From the NCBI GenBank assembly GCA_907163375.1, contig CAJQUW010006779.1:1-64000 (forward strand): a stretch of 64,000 nucleotides of DNA, read 5' to 3'. The stretch comes from Prostheceraeus crozeri (Eukaryota > Platyhelminthes > Polycladida > Euryleptidae). Below the pieces are notes generated by a model, which was not told the origin of the DNA, made no database searches, and was given only the letters and a program-made list of their open reading frames with translations. The translations under genes were made by a program, and so were the position numbers. Below, one piece after another: positions 1 to 11,442 of this stretch; the first letter of the stretch is position 1, and the number at the start of each line of letters is the position of its first letter.

Positions 1-2498
1 CTTACGTTAGCCGTTATCATCCTTGCGGAAAATGGCCTCCCTTGTGATACGAATCCATGTCGCACGATCGCTAGCCGCCAGCCGCCAGTTCCTTGGGAGT
101 TCGTCTCTCCATCTCTTTCTCTGTCCTCCACGGTTTTCTTTTCCCTTCTCTTGGTATCCATACTGTCGTTCTATGGCTCCATCTGTTATCGGGTCGCCTG
201 ATGACATGACCAGCCCACTTCCATTTGAGATGTTTCGCTTCTATCACAACGTCCTTTAACCCTGTTCGTCTCCTTACTTCTTCGTTTCTAACCTTGTCTT
301 TCAGAGTGACTCCAATCATCCTTCGTTCCATCGCTCGTTGTGTTGTTCCGAGTTTATTCTCTTGTGATCGTGTTAGAGACCAGGTTTGGGATCGTATGTC
401 AGGACAGGCAGAATGCACATATCGAACAAAAGTTTTTTATTCTTCATCTCTATACCTCGTGATGTTAAGTAGGGCTTGAGTTTCCAAAAGTACTTCCACG
501 CATTTTGTGTTCTTCTTAGGATTTCTTGTTCTTGGCGGGCTTGAAAGGAGATATTCTGTCCAAGGTAAATAAAATCGTCGACATAATCTATGACGTGTCC
601 ATTGATGTGGATTAAACTCTTTTGGCCGTTTGTCAAAATTTTTGTTTTCCCGTTGTTTATCTTTAAACCGACCTTTTTTCCCTGCTTATTTAGCTCATCT
701 ACAATTATTTGCATGGAAGTCGCGTCATCCTCAAAAATGGCAATATCATCTGCAAATCTCAAGTTCATGAGACGTTCACCGTCGATGTTTATTCCTGCGT
801 CTGTAGGGAAGTGACATGATCTGAATATGTCCTCTAATGTTGCCGTAAAGAGGACTGGGGATATGGGATCTCCTTGGCGAACGCCACGTTCAATGAGGAA
901 TTTCGGCCTCTTGTTTCCAACTTTATGGAAGCTGTTGCATCACTATATATCTCATTTAAAATTCTCCAAATTTTCCCTCTTACTCCCTGCTTTCTTAGTG
1001 CAGTTAGCATCGCTGTGTGGCTAACAGAGTCAAAAGCTTTTTCATAGTCGATCATAAGTATATAGAGAGTCTTGTTATACTCTGTATACTTCTCAATCAG
1101 TTGATTTATCGAGTGTAGATGGTCAATTGTTGAGTAGCCTTTCCGGAAACCAGCTTGCTCTCTTGGTTGATTCCATTCTAATGTCTGTTTAATCCGGCGT
1201 TGTAAAACTCTGGTAAAGACTTTGTACAGATGACTTAGAAGGCTTATTGGTCGGTAGTTCTTTATGTTCTTACTGCAGCCTTTTTTGTAAATCACTACTA
1301 CATCTGCGTTTCTCCACTCATGGGGTATCTGGCCACAATTCAAAATTCGGTTAAAGATTTTTGTCAGCATCTCAATCAAGGTTTCCCCTCCAGCTTTTAA
1401 CATTTCGCATATTATTTCGTCTTCTCCCGGTGATCTATTATTCTTCATTTCCCTTATTGCTAATTGTACTTCACCTTTCAAAATTTCAGGTGTCGGATTT
1501 TCTTTCTCTTCTTCTTCAATTTCTACATCTATTATCACATTTGCAAAATCGTTTTTGTAAAGCTCTCTATAGAAGTTGGTTATTTCTTCTAGTATTTCAC
1601 GTCTGTTTGTAACGTCATTTCCATTCTTTGAGATACATCTTATCATTTTTCTGCCCGGATTCATTAGCCCTTGTGCTTTTTTCAACGATTTGTTCCTCTT
1701 TATGACCTCTTCTATTAGCTTTTCGTTGAATTCAGAAATATCTTGTTTAATCTTTTGTTTAGTCAATTTTCTGGTGATGGTAAACTCAACCTCTGCTTCG
1801 TTACTTTCTCTTCTTCTCTTCCGCAGTTCCTCTCGTTTATTAATCAGATTGACTGTGTCGTCTGTTAACTTTTTTGTTTTCGACATTTTCTCAATTTTCA
1901 ATGACTTTGTTGTTTCTTTTATAGCGCAGGTGAACTTCGAATATTCAACATTTAGGTCATCTGTATCTTCAATGTGTAGACTCTCAAATCTATTGGAGAG
2001 TTTCAATTGAAATTCTCTTCTCCTGTCCAGTATGAAGTTGCCTGGAGTAGCGAGTTTCCTCATCTTTTTTGCTCTTTCTCGTTTCTCATTTATTTTCATT
2101 TTTGCTCTTAAAAGACGATGGTCAGAGTCAAAGTCGAATCGGTTAATAATTCCAACATCTAACACAAGATCGGGATCTCTACAGAGGATGAAGTCAATTT
2201 CATTTTTGGTTGCTCCATTGGGTGATTCCCAAGTCCATTTTCTATTTTGACTTTTTTTAAAGAAGGAGTTGGTTATCTTCAAGTTATTCGCAGCAGAAAA
2301 TTCTATCAGTCTTGCCCCTCGTATGTTTCTTCTGCCATAACCGTAGTTCCCGATGCATTGTTCGTTGTCCTGTTTTTCTCCAATTTTCGCGTTGAAATCG
2401 CCCATTACGATCGGCTTGCCACATCTATCATCGTCGATTACTGCCTGAATGTCGTCGTAGAAGCTCTCTACTTCTACTTCTACTTCGTCGTAGACGAG
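1..2498 (-). mobile_element. RTE-like LINE, 5'-truncated and frameshifted
   Basis: Non-LTR retrotransposon read on the minus strand. Homology begins near 2498, in the middle of the apurinic-type endonuclease, directly after an in-frame TGA. The missing first ~130 residues of the endonuclease are not visible upstream, so the copy is 5'-truncated, as is common for LINEs. Its 3' end runs off the left edge; the C-terminal reading ends at a stop near base 7. Endonuclease, reverse transcriptase and the basic C-terminal region follow in order. The family (endonuclease text of the WTWESPNGATKNEIDFIL kind, RT with PREQAGFRKGYSTIDHL) is the RTE-like group common in invertebrates; clade assignment is from memory. 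It sits in the TDRD12-like gene region in the same orientation. Confidence 0.85.
7..2498 (-). pseudogene. LINE endonuclease-reverse transcriptase ORF, broken
   Basis: The longest open stretch (834-2498) begins with endonuclease motif MGDFNAKIG, then SDHRLL, a charged linker and RT motifs including YRPISLLSHLYKVFTRVL and MIDYEKAFDSVSH. Near 0.89 kb the frame shifts just before the GVRQGDPISP block. The next frame carries LRFADDIAIF (catalytic YADD-type box as FADD) and FIYLGQNI at about 373-770. A second shift near 0.4 kb leads into the C-terminal segment with GHVIRRPDNRW, and a third near 0.15-0.2 kb leads into the end, RATWIRITREAIF. About three frameshifts and few stops suggest moderate age. 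The product would have nicked target DNA and copied its own RNA; this copy cannot make it. Confidence 0.8.
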
Positions 2499-2909
2499 TC
2501 ATGATATTGGTAGATATATTGACCACGTGACGATGGGGGATGATATTAGTCATTGTTCAATGGGAATGCCTCGCTCAACAGCACGGCCAGCACTGACAAC
2601 TGCACTGGACCAGCTGGCTACTGCAAGTGTAAAGATTTCAATTGCGCTGGCAAATGTCAAGATTTCCATTGCGCCCGCTGTACAGTCGACTCTTGATATA
2701 AGTGACACCTTGGGACCGGCTGTTGTCATCGCTTGCATCGAGAACTAGCCACATATCCATCAATTCGGCAGGGACGAATCTGTCGTGTCGCTTATATCGT
2801 GAGTCGACAGTGGGTATATCCTTAAAAACATTGATGGAAAATCACATCGGCTACAAATTCAAATTGACTTTCATAAATCATTAAAAATTACAGTCTATTG
2901 TTCACTTAC
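2499..2909. other. Intronic gap with a small inverted repeat
   Basis: No gene recognised. An imperfect inverted repeat pairs about 2683-2709 with about 2785-2810 (arms contain GTCGACTC and GATATAAG), with a ~75-bp loop. It may be a small decayed fold-back element. Confidence 0.3.
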
Positions 2910-3264
2910 CCAGAACTGGCTTCTTTTTGCACGAGTTGTGCTGCATGTGGGAAGCCCATATTGACGAGATCATTTGAAACTGTTTTTCAGAATGATCTTC
3001 ATCACCCAGACAAAGGATTTCTTTCCACGCATATTCTTCTTTCAAATAGCGAGAAATGATTCCCGCAGAGCGTGGAAACTGTGTAGATATAACAATGGCA
3101 TCATTTTCGTCAGAAGTTTCTTTTAGAAACGCTGTGAGAGCCTGCAATTTTCCTTTCACTGCATTACCAACCCATGGAATTGTGAAGTGAGGAAGTTTCA
3201 ACCGCGAACATGCGTCTTGAACAGCAGATAACGAATATATTTCAACTGTCTCATGCATACAAAC
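2910..3264 (-). CDS. TDRD12: TDRD12-like gene, exon 8 of those seen (start of helicase C-terminal lobe)
   Basis: Exon of 355 bp with acceptor TTTTCAG before 3264 and donor GTAAGT after 2910. It opens in phase 0 (V-C-M-H-E-T-V-E-I) and ends one base into a codon. The protein contains FTIPWVGNAVKGKLQALTAF and DAIVISTQFPRSAGIISRYL. These match the second helicase lobe of vertebrate TDRD12, where motif IV gives the 'use of a released RNA end' fold (human TLIFTCSVAETEIVCKVV, recalled). The preceding exon joins in phase 0. Relative to human only about six residues seem missing at the junction, so a micro-exon or alternative donor is possible. The next exon should begin with two bases and is not found before the left edge. 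Confidence 0.75.
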
Positions 3265-4795
3265 CTGAAAATTAAAAAATGCGAGATCAGCAATGACAAA
3301 AACGGTTAATTATTGTTGAAATCTAGCACACTGCCGCACTTAAGATGTCATGAATATGATACTTAAAACAATTATTCAATCAGTGAAAAATTGGATGGTT
3401 ATGCAACATTGATGTACGAGTATGCATCAATTTTATGCAGCCATGATTGTCACTTCTTAAAGATGAAGATACTGGCTTGATTTTCTGATGCTTACTAATC
3501 CAAAAGAAAATCTGGAGTTCGCGTAAGCTTCATGCACAACTTATGAATCAGTGAGTCATTTTATCACAACTTCTGCAGAAGCCATCCGACATTATAAAGC
3601 GCATGTTAACTTACATTACTTTAGTATGAACAATGAACATACCTAAAAGCGCAAGGAGCTCGCTGCTTGTCAGTCCTCCGATAGACCGAACGATCAATGG
3701 AACATTTGTGACTAGGCTTGAATCGCCATGATGAGCTTATTCTTTTGTAGAAGATAACGGATAGTTAGACGAAAGTAGTTTTTTCGAAGTTTATGTTCGT
3801 GCACATCGCAAACTGTCTCTGCAATTTGTTTCAGTTCAGAGAGACTTGAACTCAAAATGTGGGGAAGCGATTGGTATTCCTTTATTAACGGGAAAATATA
3901 AGAGAGATAGAGCTAACAACACAGTTTCCGACATTTCTCGTTGACCGTCATTATTCAAGTCAGACTGTTCACATTTTAAACATGTGTGTAATAAGAAATT
4001 ATATACCGGTATCTATCCCTCATAGTTCAACTGAAGCATTTTCAATAAGTGCGACCAATAACTTATAAATTTTGCCGAAACTAAGTTGAAGATGTTTTAG
4101 AGTCACATGGAGTGACGATATCCCCAGTAGCTTCATCTCAAGACATCTGCTAGTACACGAAGTCCCTTAAATGCGACTATATGTCAAAAAATCACGTTGA
4201 TCACGTTGGCAATTTGGCTAGCCAAGAAAAACACCTTTTCAGATGCTGTCTCATTTGCTCGTAATTAATCGGCACTCATCTTGTGTCGTAGCTCCTCTAG
4301 AATATCCCTCCTTGCAATTGATTTCGCTATATTTTTACTTTCGCTTCTATCTCTTTTGACAGCTCACAGCAACATATGAATTCATCAGCTCTTTCACATC
4401 AACGATTTGATTGTGCTGCTTTTTTGAGAAATGTAATATCTCATCAACTCTTGAAGATTTGTGTGGACAAGCCTCCCACTACGTTAGGCAAATTTAAAAG
4501 CAGTCGTTCATCGATGGAACAAGAATGTACTGAAGTATCCTCACGTAACATCAATACCATTTGCAATACTAAAATCTCACACTTTATTCAAGAATAAGTG
4601 TTTTAATTCAAAATACGTGTACATTGAAAATAAACAGAAATAACACGTGACTATTATCTTGGAATTATTTTCTAATTGATTAACTTATGTTTTGAATACT
4701 GACAACTTGCTCAGATTGATTTTGCTGATGTTAAACACGCAAACAGATTATTTTTATTTATTGTTTCGCCTTTGTATAGCATCTAACAAATATCA
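3265..4795. other. Intron sequence, nothing recognised
   Basis: AT-rich intron of the TDRD12-like gene between exon 8 and the hAT-like insertion. I see no coding exon with splice sites, no RNA gene and no obvious terminal repeats. The 73-codon open stretch at 4376-4597 (plus) is unrecognised. Confidence 0.4.
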
Positions 4796-4801
4796 CTATT
4801 G
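4796..4801. repeat. 6-bp target-site duplication CTATTG (left)
   Basis: Perfect copy of 9436-9441, directly before the CAG terminus at 4802. Confidence 0.85.
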
Positions 4802-4867
4802 CAGAGGTGGTACGCCAGGGTCGGTGACATGTCACATCCTGTCACATCAGCATTTGCCGTGTCACAT

Positions 4868-4916
4868 TGCAATAATAACAATAATAATATTAGTAATAAT
4901 AACAATAATAATAGTC
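4868..4916. repeat. AAT/AAC microsatellite
   Basis: Simple run of AATAATAAC-type triplets close to the left end of hAT-like element #1. Confidence 0.8.
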
Positions 4917-5359
4917 TTTTCATACTCGAAGCATATTAGGAAAGTTTAGTTTTCAATATTATCGCACTAAATATGGGATGCAGGGGTTATCCAAGCACAA
5001 TTTCCTCCCAAAAATGATGTTCTCGCAACGAAGTACGGTACTAACAGTTTCAATTACGTTTCAATCACGTATGAATGAACTAATGATTTCATTCCATTCT
5101 AAATTTCGTACATGAAAGCCAATGACTTGCTGAGAAAACGAACTGCACCGGAAGTGTTCTTTATTACAAATGCAAAGCAAAATATTGAAAAATTACACTC
5201 AGTAAAATCGATTTAAAGAAAACAATTAGGCTTATTGTAGTATGGTATGGCGCAATATGACAAGGTGTGCATGGTATGGTGTATTGAAGTCAATTAAAGC
5301 TTGTAATGGACGTATTGCAGGACAAAAACAAAGTAGAACATACGTGTATGTACAAAAAA

Positions 5360-5701
5360 CTAAGGCACCCGTTTTCTTTTTCTGCCAGCTTCCATTAGCT
5401 TCAACTTCTTCTCGTTGACAGATTTCTTCATTTCCTGACTTCTCGTTATCAGGGCATTCGCGGCATTGATTTTGTTGATGTCAACCCTCGAGCAGCCTTC
5501 AGTTAGTAACTTCGTTCCTTCATTCAACAAACCTTCAGCTTCAAGCAATTGACGCTGGACATCAGCCATGTCCTCATCACGCTTTGTGACTTTCTGCTCC
5601 TCATGAACGCTTTGTAGCAATTTCTTCTGCTGTTCAATCCTCTCGAGGTAATTGACTCTTGCGCTCGTTACTGCCTTTCTGAGGGACTGTGTCAACGGCA
5701 A
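5360..5701 (-). pseudogene. C-terminal coiled-coil tail of hAT-like transposase #1
   Basis: A 113-residue open stretch rich in K, E and Q that overlaps the end of the main transposase frame by 10 bases. It starts LTQSLRKAVTSARVNYLERI and continues as a heptad-like helix (QKKLLQSVHEEQKVTKRDED) to a basic end, GRKRKRVP. Related transposases carry such a tail in one frame right after the dimerisation region. I therefore read this as the natural C-terminus, moved out of frame by one indel near 5.70 kb, not as a separate gene. It could instead be a second overlapping ORF. Confidence 0.65.
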
Positions 5702-7767
5702 TTTTGCCGGATTGCCTTTATGCTTTTCATAAACGAACTAGTTGAACGATAACCGTTCAACGTTGCGTCAGTCATTCTTGTCCGTTTTGGAGTCAGCAAC
5801 AGTTTGTTTTCGCTGAATGAGCGCTCCACATCAGCATTGCCGTGTGAAAGAGTCAAACACAATTTAACGAGCTTGGCTACACTTGGATATTTGCATGTAC
5901 CATTTGTAGCCTTGATCCTGAAGATTTTTCGCCAATAGTCTTCGATCCGTTGCCCAGCATCGGCATCAACGTCATCTTCATTCTCTTTCTCATCATCAGA
6001 TTCCTCCGAGTCAACTTCCATCGGGATGCATTGCGAACTAGTGTCACCGAGATCTTCAGCTTTCAAAGCCTTCCACTCATCAACGACAGCATCGATTTTG
6101 TCCCGAGGGAATAGTTTGATGGCAACAGCCAAACGTCGCACAGCTTCAGACGACCACACAGCCTTCCTGGCAAGGGGGTGCAACGCTTGCAAATCACGCA
6201 AAATTGGATTATTGAGGGGCAACTTTTTCAACAGGAGTGAGACAACATCGATGTAGAAGGTCTTTGCGCGATCAAGAAAATCATCGAATTCTTCTTCATT
6301 TATCTTGCCTTCTGCCTTCAAAGAAGTCAGCGACTTGAGGCAATCATGGCCAATGTATGGACGCTTCAAATGATTTGCAGATGACTGATAAGCTACTTCG
6401 CAAAGCTGTAGACCTCGGGCCTCACCAATTTCCTTTTCAGTCACGAAGCGTCGAAGAAGTGTAAGGATCAAAGTTGACAATTCATCATGTAGCACATGAA
6501 TAAGAGGAGCTTCACTCTGAAGCATCCTTGTCACTCTCGTGAAGATTGGCATCGCTGATTTCATGAACAGAATTTCCGGTAGGAGGACTTTGTTGTTCAG
6601 GATTTCCACCAATTTCTTTATCCTTCTGTTCTTTCTCTTCTCGGAATCACTGATCAAACGTGAGCGAAGAAAATATTCTCTTAACGCCGGATACTGTTCC
6701 AACAGTCGCTTTGTAACATCTTCAATCGTCAGCCACCGACTAGGAACATGTCGCAAGAAGATATGCTTCTTTATTTCTAGCTTTTCTTGGACTTTTTCAA
6801 AGTCCTCCCGTCTGACTGATGAGTCTGAAAAGAAATAGTAAAGCTCCAGTCCCAGAGATTCAACATCATTGCCAAACTTGTCATAGGCAGAGCAGAATTC
6901 ATTGTGAACTTTGTGAATGTTACAAGTGTCTATATCAACTAAATCAAGATTCAGCTTCTTCTTTGCCTCCTTTGTCAGGGCTTTCATGACATTGGGGCCA
7001 TCAGTTGAAATTTTCAACAATTTCTTTGTGTACAGAGGCGTGGCAACATCGGCAAGCTTCTGGTATAGCAATTTGTGATTTGCACGTCCCAGTGTCACAC
7101 TTGAAAGATGATATACCACCACGCTTTCGTTTTCCTCCGAGTAATAGCGGGCCAGCACGTCCAATTGCCGCCAATGCTTAGCAGTGGTGGTTTCGTCAAT
7201 TTCAAGAGTGTAGGCAAGAGCTGTGTTACGTATCTCGTTTTCAACAAGAGATTTGAAGTGTGGTCCAAGACCATCAGACAATATACGTGTGGCTTTGTTC
7301 CTCTTCATTTGCATTCCTTTTGCAATTTCGGAATCGGGAAACATTGACGAAAATGACGGAACCATGGTATCACAAACATTTGCAGGTATGTTACAAACGG
7401 CTAATGAAGTACAAAACATAGCTTCCGCATTCACAATCTTTTCATTAAGTGACAATCCAGCTGATTTGCTACTCGATGATTTGATGGAACTTGTAAGGAG
7501 AGTTTGAGTACGTTTCAATTGCTTCAGCTTCTTATCACTATCACGGTGCCGTGCCGAGGCACTGATGTGACTTGCTGCTCCTCCATGTCTACTCAAAGCA
7601 CTTCGACCACGTTGGCCTACATCAATTTCGATATCACAAATCAAAGAATGAGCCTTATACAAGTCGTTTGTAGATGAAGAAGTGCACCAGTAAGAAATAG
7701 GATCATCATTTTCATCATTGCCTTGCAGCATGGTATTCTTAAACACTTGACGGTGCCTTCCTGACAT
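5692..7767 (-). CDS. hAT-like transposase #1 (691 aa)
   Basis: Long open frame inside element #1. Residues ~27-67 resemble a BED-type zinc finger (SLICDIEI ... GRSALSRHGGAASHI), but the first zinc cysteine seems replaced by serine. Residues ~189-200 (LEIDETTTAKHW) and ~255-260 (TDGPNVM) carry acidic residues at the expected catalytic positions of an RNase H-like core. They are followed by a C/H-rich patch (DIDTCNIHKVHNEF) and VPSRWLTIEDVTKRLLEQYP near 341. The C-terminus has the hAT dimerisation block (LSHGNADVERSFSENKLLL). The helical tail is in another frame (5360-5701), so the copy is one frameshift from a typical length. It would cut and paste the element via its end repeats. ATG at 7767 is the first in frame; an upstream exon cannot be excluded. 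Confidence 0.8.
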   Translation of the reverse strand: MSGRHRQVFKNTMLQGNDENDDPISYWCTSSSTNDLYKAHSLICDIEIDVGQRGRSALSRHGGAASHISASARHRDSDKKLKQLKRTQTLLTSSIKSSSSKSAGLSLNEKIVNAEAMFCTSLAVCNIPANVCDTMVPSFSSMFPDSEIAKGMQMKRNKATRILSDGLGPHFKSLVENEIRNTALAYTLEIDETTTAKHWRQLDVLARYYSEENESVVVYHLSSVTLGRANHKLLYQKLADVATPLYTKKLLKISTDGPNVMKALTKEAKKKLNLDLVDIDTCNIHKVHNEFCSAYDKFGNDVESLGLELYYFFSDSSVRREDFEKVQEKLEIKKHIFLRHVPSRWLTIEDVTKRLLEQYPALREYFLRSRLISDSEKRKNRRIKKLVEILNNKVLLPEILFMKSAMPIFTRVTRMLQSEAPLIHVLHDELSTLILTLLRRFVTEKEIGEARGLQLCEVAYQSSANHLKRPYIGHDCLKSLTSLKAEGKINEEEFDDFLDRAKTFYIDVVSLLLKKLPLNNPILRDLQALHPLARKAVWSSEAVRRLAVAIKLFPRDKIDAVVDEWKALKAEDLGDTSSQCIPMEVDSEESDDEKENEDDVDADAGQRIEDYWRKIFRIKATNGTCKYPSVAKLVKLCLTLSHGNADVERSFSENKLLLTPKRTRMTDATLNGYRSTSSFMKSIKAIRQNCR

Positions 7768-8493
7768 AGTTCATCCTGAAAGACGAAAGCAAAATCCTGC
7801 ATAAGCATGAGTACGGCTGAAAACAAGGACATGCGAGTACTACATGCACTGCATAGCACTATCGTATGAGTGATTCATGCTTGTCCAAACAAGGGTTCCT
7901 CCATCTATGATTTATCATAGGCAGTGATGCAGTTGTTTCCTGATATTCTGGAATTTAGGCCTAAATACATAAATTCACACACTGCTAATTCAAAGGAATG
8001 AACTTGAAAGTATAATTTGGGTCCAAAGAAAAATCGGCAATATGAATAATGATCCATGTGTAGAAAGTCTTTAACATCAGCGCTAGTCAAATCTGTTGGG
8101 TAAAAGCAAAAGAAATCTGAATCAAAATTTCATCCAGCCTTATTACACCTGCTTTTACGTTTTTTGTTGTATTTAATCTGACTAATTGATCCGAAAAATC
8201 CTTACATTTGGACAAATATTAATCGTTCGGCACCGAAAAACATGAAAGAATGAGAATTCTGATAGAGACTTGTCAAATACATGTATGACAGATTTTCCTA
8301 GAGCAATTACATCATCCCTAAGACCATTCATTTTGCCTATCAAATAGTGATTATCTTTAACTTGTGTTTCATAAATCACGTGAAAATGATTAGCAGCTTA
8401 ATGAGGAGTTTCAAATAAGTACATGTAGATTGTAGAGGTAAATCTTTTTAACGAAGCTGGTAGAAAGTATTACTATCTAAGCTTCAGGAAAAG

Positions 8494-8573
8494 TGCTGGT
8501 GATCGGTGGATTTGAACCACTGACTAGGCAGTCATGGCCTAGGCTCTAGGCCTACCAACTGAGCTATCACAAC
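8494..8573 (-). repeat. tRNA-like sequence (SINE head or tRNA pseudogene)
   Basis: Read on the minus strand it has an A-box-like TAGCTCAGTTGGTAG, a T-arm GTGG-TTCAAAT-CCAC and a partly paired acceptor stem (GTTGTGA with TCACCAG). The anticodon arm is not normal and an insertion follows the D arm, so it is not a working tRNA gene. It lies inside hAT-like element #1. A second, poorer B-box-like stretch (GGGTTTCAATCCC, minus) lies near 8810-8825. Confidence 0.55.
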
Positions 8574-9435
8574 ATGAAGGTGGCAGCTGGGGTTTTCGAG
8601 CATCAACAATGCCAGTGATGCCACTCCAAGAAAGCTATATCAATTGAGTTCATGGTGTCCGATATGTCTATCCATTTAACTTTCCCCAACTAAAGAACTG
8701 AAAATTTGGATTTTCAGGACAGACATACTTTTATTTGAAGGACCGATTCATGTAGAAATACACTTGTCCTTGCAATCCATACTTGCACTAATCAGCAATG
8801 GTGCCCCCGGCGGGATTGAAACCCGTATTAAGGTCAATAGGCCTATCGGTGGTAGGCCTATGTAACATGTCGGTACGTATGTTATTGGCAGTGCTTTGCA
8901 CGCACACATGTACATGGTTTTAGTCAAAGCAAACAAAATAACAACTGAACAATTTATTGTCAAATCGAAATAGGTACATTTGTTTTCATTTAGCACACAT
9001 CACGTGTCGTATACGTAGTACGTTCCTGCACATTATCAGACATTGCAATGTCGAGGGAAGGGAAGGATAACAGGGAAGCAAGGACAGATGTAATGGAATC
9101 ACAACAGTTATTGGGGATCTGACTTCTTTGTATCCTTGAAATCCACTTCAATCACCGGACAGATTCTCGATAAAATTCAGATAAAAGTTTCGATAAAAAT
9201 CCAGATAAAAAATCAATAATCACGAAATCCATAGAAAATTTACTGCTCCCTTAAGTTGAAATGAGGCATGGTAGTCTACATCCTGCAAAAAAGGCGAGAC
9301 AAATCTTTCAGATCAAAATCTGCTGTAACTTCGCTGTGTCACATTTTGTCACGCCATTCTGTCGAATGTCACCATATTGTCACATTTTTTAGGCGACGCT
9401 CGATTGTCACCGATTGTCACGGCGTACCACCCCTG

Positions 9436-9441
9436 CTATTG
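9436..9441. repeat. 6-bp target-site duplication CTATTG (right)
   Basis: Partner of 4796-4801, directly after CCCCTG. Confidence 0.85.
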
Positions 9442-9852
9442 ATAAAATATTAGAGAGCATCAAAATCACCTAATCGACGTACAGGATTAGTTATGGAAGT
9501 AAATCGTCATTGTATCAATCATTTCATTATTGATGTCGTTCATTGGAGGAACATTGTCAAAATCCTCAACTGCTAGTAGTTTATACATATCATCTTCTCT
9601 TGGCCATGAATTAAGCTACCGTCCATAATTACGTTATATTTTTGATACGATTTGAGAGTCCATGAAATACAATGGCCAAGTCTGTACAAGTACTTTTAAT
9701 ACTTTAGACTTCTAACTAAACTGCCTCAAGTCTAACTAAATTGCTTTAAGTTAGCAAATTTAGAGACTGGTATGCAAATACAAAACAAGATGGTGGACTA
9801 GAATTGATTGTTGGAGCATTGCTTCACATCGCAAATTTTAACTTCTGCTTAC

Positions 9853-10224
9853 TTTTGAGAATGACGAGATGGCCGGAGTCCAAGTTGAGGCCGTACATAT
9901 TACTTGATGGTTGCGTTTCCTTTCCCTGTTTCGCTGAGTAAATAGGAAAATCTCCTTTATTTCCTTCAAATACTGCTCAGCCAGAACATCCATATCATCA
10001 AACGCTATTGATTCCACCCGTGTTAATTCGACGAGATTGTTTTTCTTCAGAAGCCGAAGGAGGTACGGTGCAGTTATCACAAGCAGTTCGCATCCTTCCA
10101 TCAGATGAATTTCTGTTTTGGATTCACGTGTTCCACCATACGCTTTAACCATGCGAATAGAGCGGAATGCCTGTGACGGATATGTTGTTAGAAATTGTCT
10201 CGCAAAATCTGCACATCTCTCAAC
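9853..10224 (-). CDS. TDRD12: TDRD12-like gene, exon 7 (helicase motifs Ia-III)
   Basis: Exon of 372 bp (124 codons, phase 0 at both sides), acceptor TTGCAG before 10224, donor GTAAGC after 9853. It begins V-E-R-C-A-D-F-A and carries VKAYGGTRE (motif Ib region), GCELLVITAPYLLRLLKK, then SIAFDDMDVLAEQYLKEI and HQVICTASTWTPAI. These align with human TDRD12 GCDVIVTTPYSLLRLLA and LDEVEVLF (recalled). Motif II is D-D-M-D instead of D-E-A-D and motif III is T-A-S instead of S-A-T, so ATP hydrolysis is doubtful. Vertebrate TDRD12 and insect Yb-type proteins are also degenerate here. The exon joins exon 6 and exon 8 in phase. Confidence 0.82.
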
Positions 10225-11436
10225 CTGCAATGTACATGTACAACATTGCCTTATAAAAATGGATTAAGAATGTTGAATGAAAATATGTAGGAGCACGTAA
10301 ATAATGAACATGCTTCCAAATGATGCTATTATGACGCATCGTCACTAAAAAAGGTTTTTCAAAAGCACGCTTCCATTATAAACAAAAAAGATAATGCCAC
10401 ATAACAAATAAATATCCAAGATTCAGGATGACGGCGAAAATTCAAAATCAAAATTCCTTGACTTACCCAGAAACATTTTCACGACAACTAGCCTTTCGCC
10501 GTCAGCATGATTAAAATTCATTTTATAATGATGAGTACTGGACTTGTTCATACTGTACGTACAAGTCAACTTTCATCGACGAATTAAGCAGCAATATTTC
10601 TATCAATCCATCTATAATCGCAACTGACTATACGTTCAAACATTGCACTTGACGACTTGAGGGATGCGTTGAACATGGAGGCAATATCCGATCTCACGAA
10701 AAGATACTGACTTAGACGGAATGGCAATCAATTGAGAAGAGTCCGAAGATTGCGTCCTCCAACTGCTAACATGGAAGACAAATGAAAAACATGTGGAGGG
10801 AATATCTATGTTGTCGCTGATCTCATGGACAATAGTCTCAGGCCACATGACGTAAACGATCAAGCGTATAAGTGGGCGCTATGCGATCCATAATTTGAAA
10901 GACAGCATCCATCCCTCCGAAGTCAGAGAAAACGGACGTTAAGCATATATGTAAGTATAAATAAGTACGTTAACCAACTAGTAAGCCTAGAAATCTCATA
11001 AAATATGCGGCAATATAAACAGACGTTTTAGCGTCCCAAGTAGATGCATTCTGGACACATGTGGAAACTGAACGAAATCTGAATTATTCTTGTAACAATC
11101 ACAATGTCAGAAACTAATTTACAAATACTAGTTAATATGTGAACATATTGACCAAAAGTTAGTCAACTGAATCAGATGACCTCACACAGAGTTCATTTTT
11201 TACTACATAACATAATATAACGAAGCTAGTAGTGAAAATTATCTCGCCTAGCAGGCTGGCGTGCGGACGTATGTTGCACGCATATTAACTGTTCAAACCA
11301 TGCTCAACAAACTTTCTTCAATGCCAAAGCATTCATTATATACTCATTGACATAATTAATGAAGCAAACTATCATTGGCTTGAATTGAAGTTTGTTTCAT
11401 TTTTTCTCAGGTATGATGCAATATCTCGCTTTCTAT
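10225..11436. other. Intron sequence, nothing recognised
   Basis: AT-rich intron of the TDRD12-like gene before the second hAT-like element. No splice-bounded coding segment, RNA gene or terminal repeats found by eye. Confidence 0.4.
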
Positions 11437-11442
11437 GTATTA

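Larger units (their letters stand above)
4802..9435 (-). mobile_element. hAT-like DNA transposon #1, nearly complete (4.63 kb)
   Basis: The ends are inverted repeats: CAGAGGTGGTACGCC on the left and, read inward, CAGGGGTGGTACGCC on the right. They are flanked by a perfect 6-bp duplication CTATTG. Each end carries short TGTCAC iterons, three at the left (about 4830-4875) and six at the right (about 9338-9420), all in the same strand orientation apart from one inverted copy at the left. The transposase (5692-7767) reads on the minus strand, so the right end is its upstream side. A degraded tRNA-like sequence (8494-8573) lies in the 5' part and is probably a later SINE insertion. An AAT/AAC-rich microsatellite sits at about 4868-4916. 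The 6-bp duplication, rather than the usual 8 bp, recalls hAT groups described with 6-bp duplications; that link is from memory. Confidence 0.85.

Noticed and set aside
2527-2748. Overlapping open stretches on both strands near 2.55-2.75 kb
   Set aside because: Low-complexity, no family resemblance, and no splice sites in phase with exon 8 of the TDRD12-like gene.
8494-8573. Functional tRNA gene on the minus strand
   Set aside because: The A box and T arm are good, but the anticodon arm is irregular, an insertion follows the D arm, and the acceptor stem is mismatched; kept only as a tRNA-like repeat.
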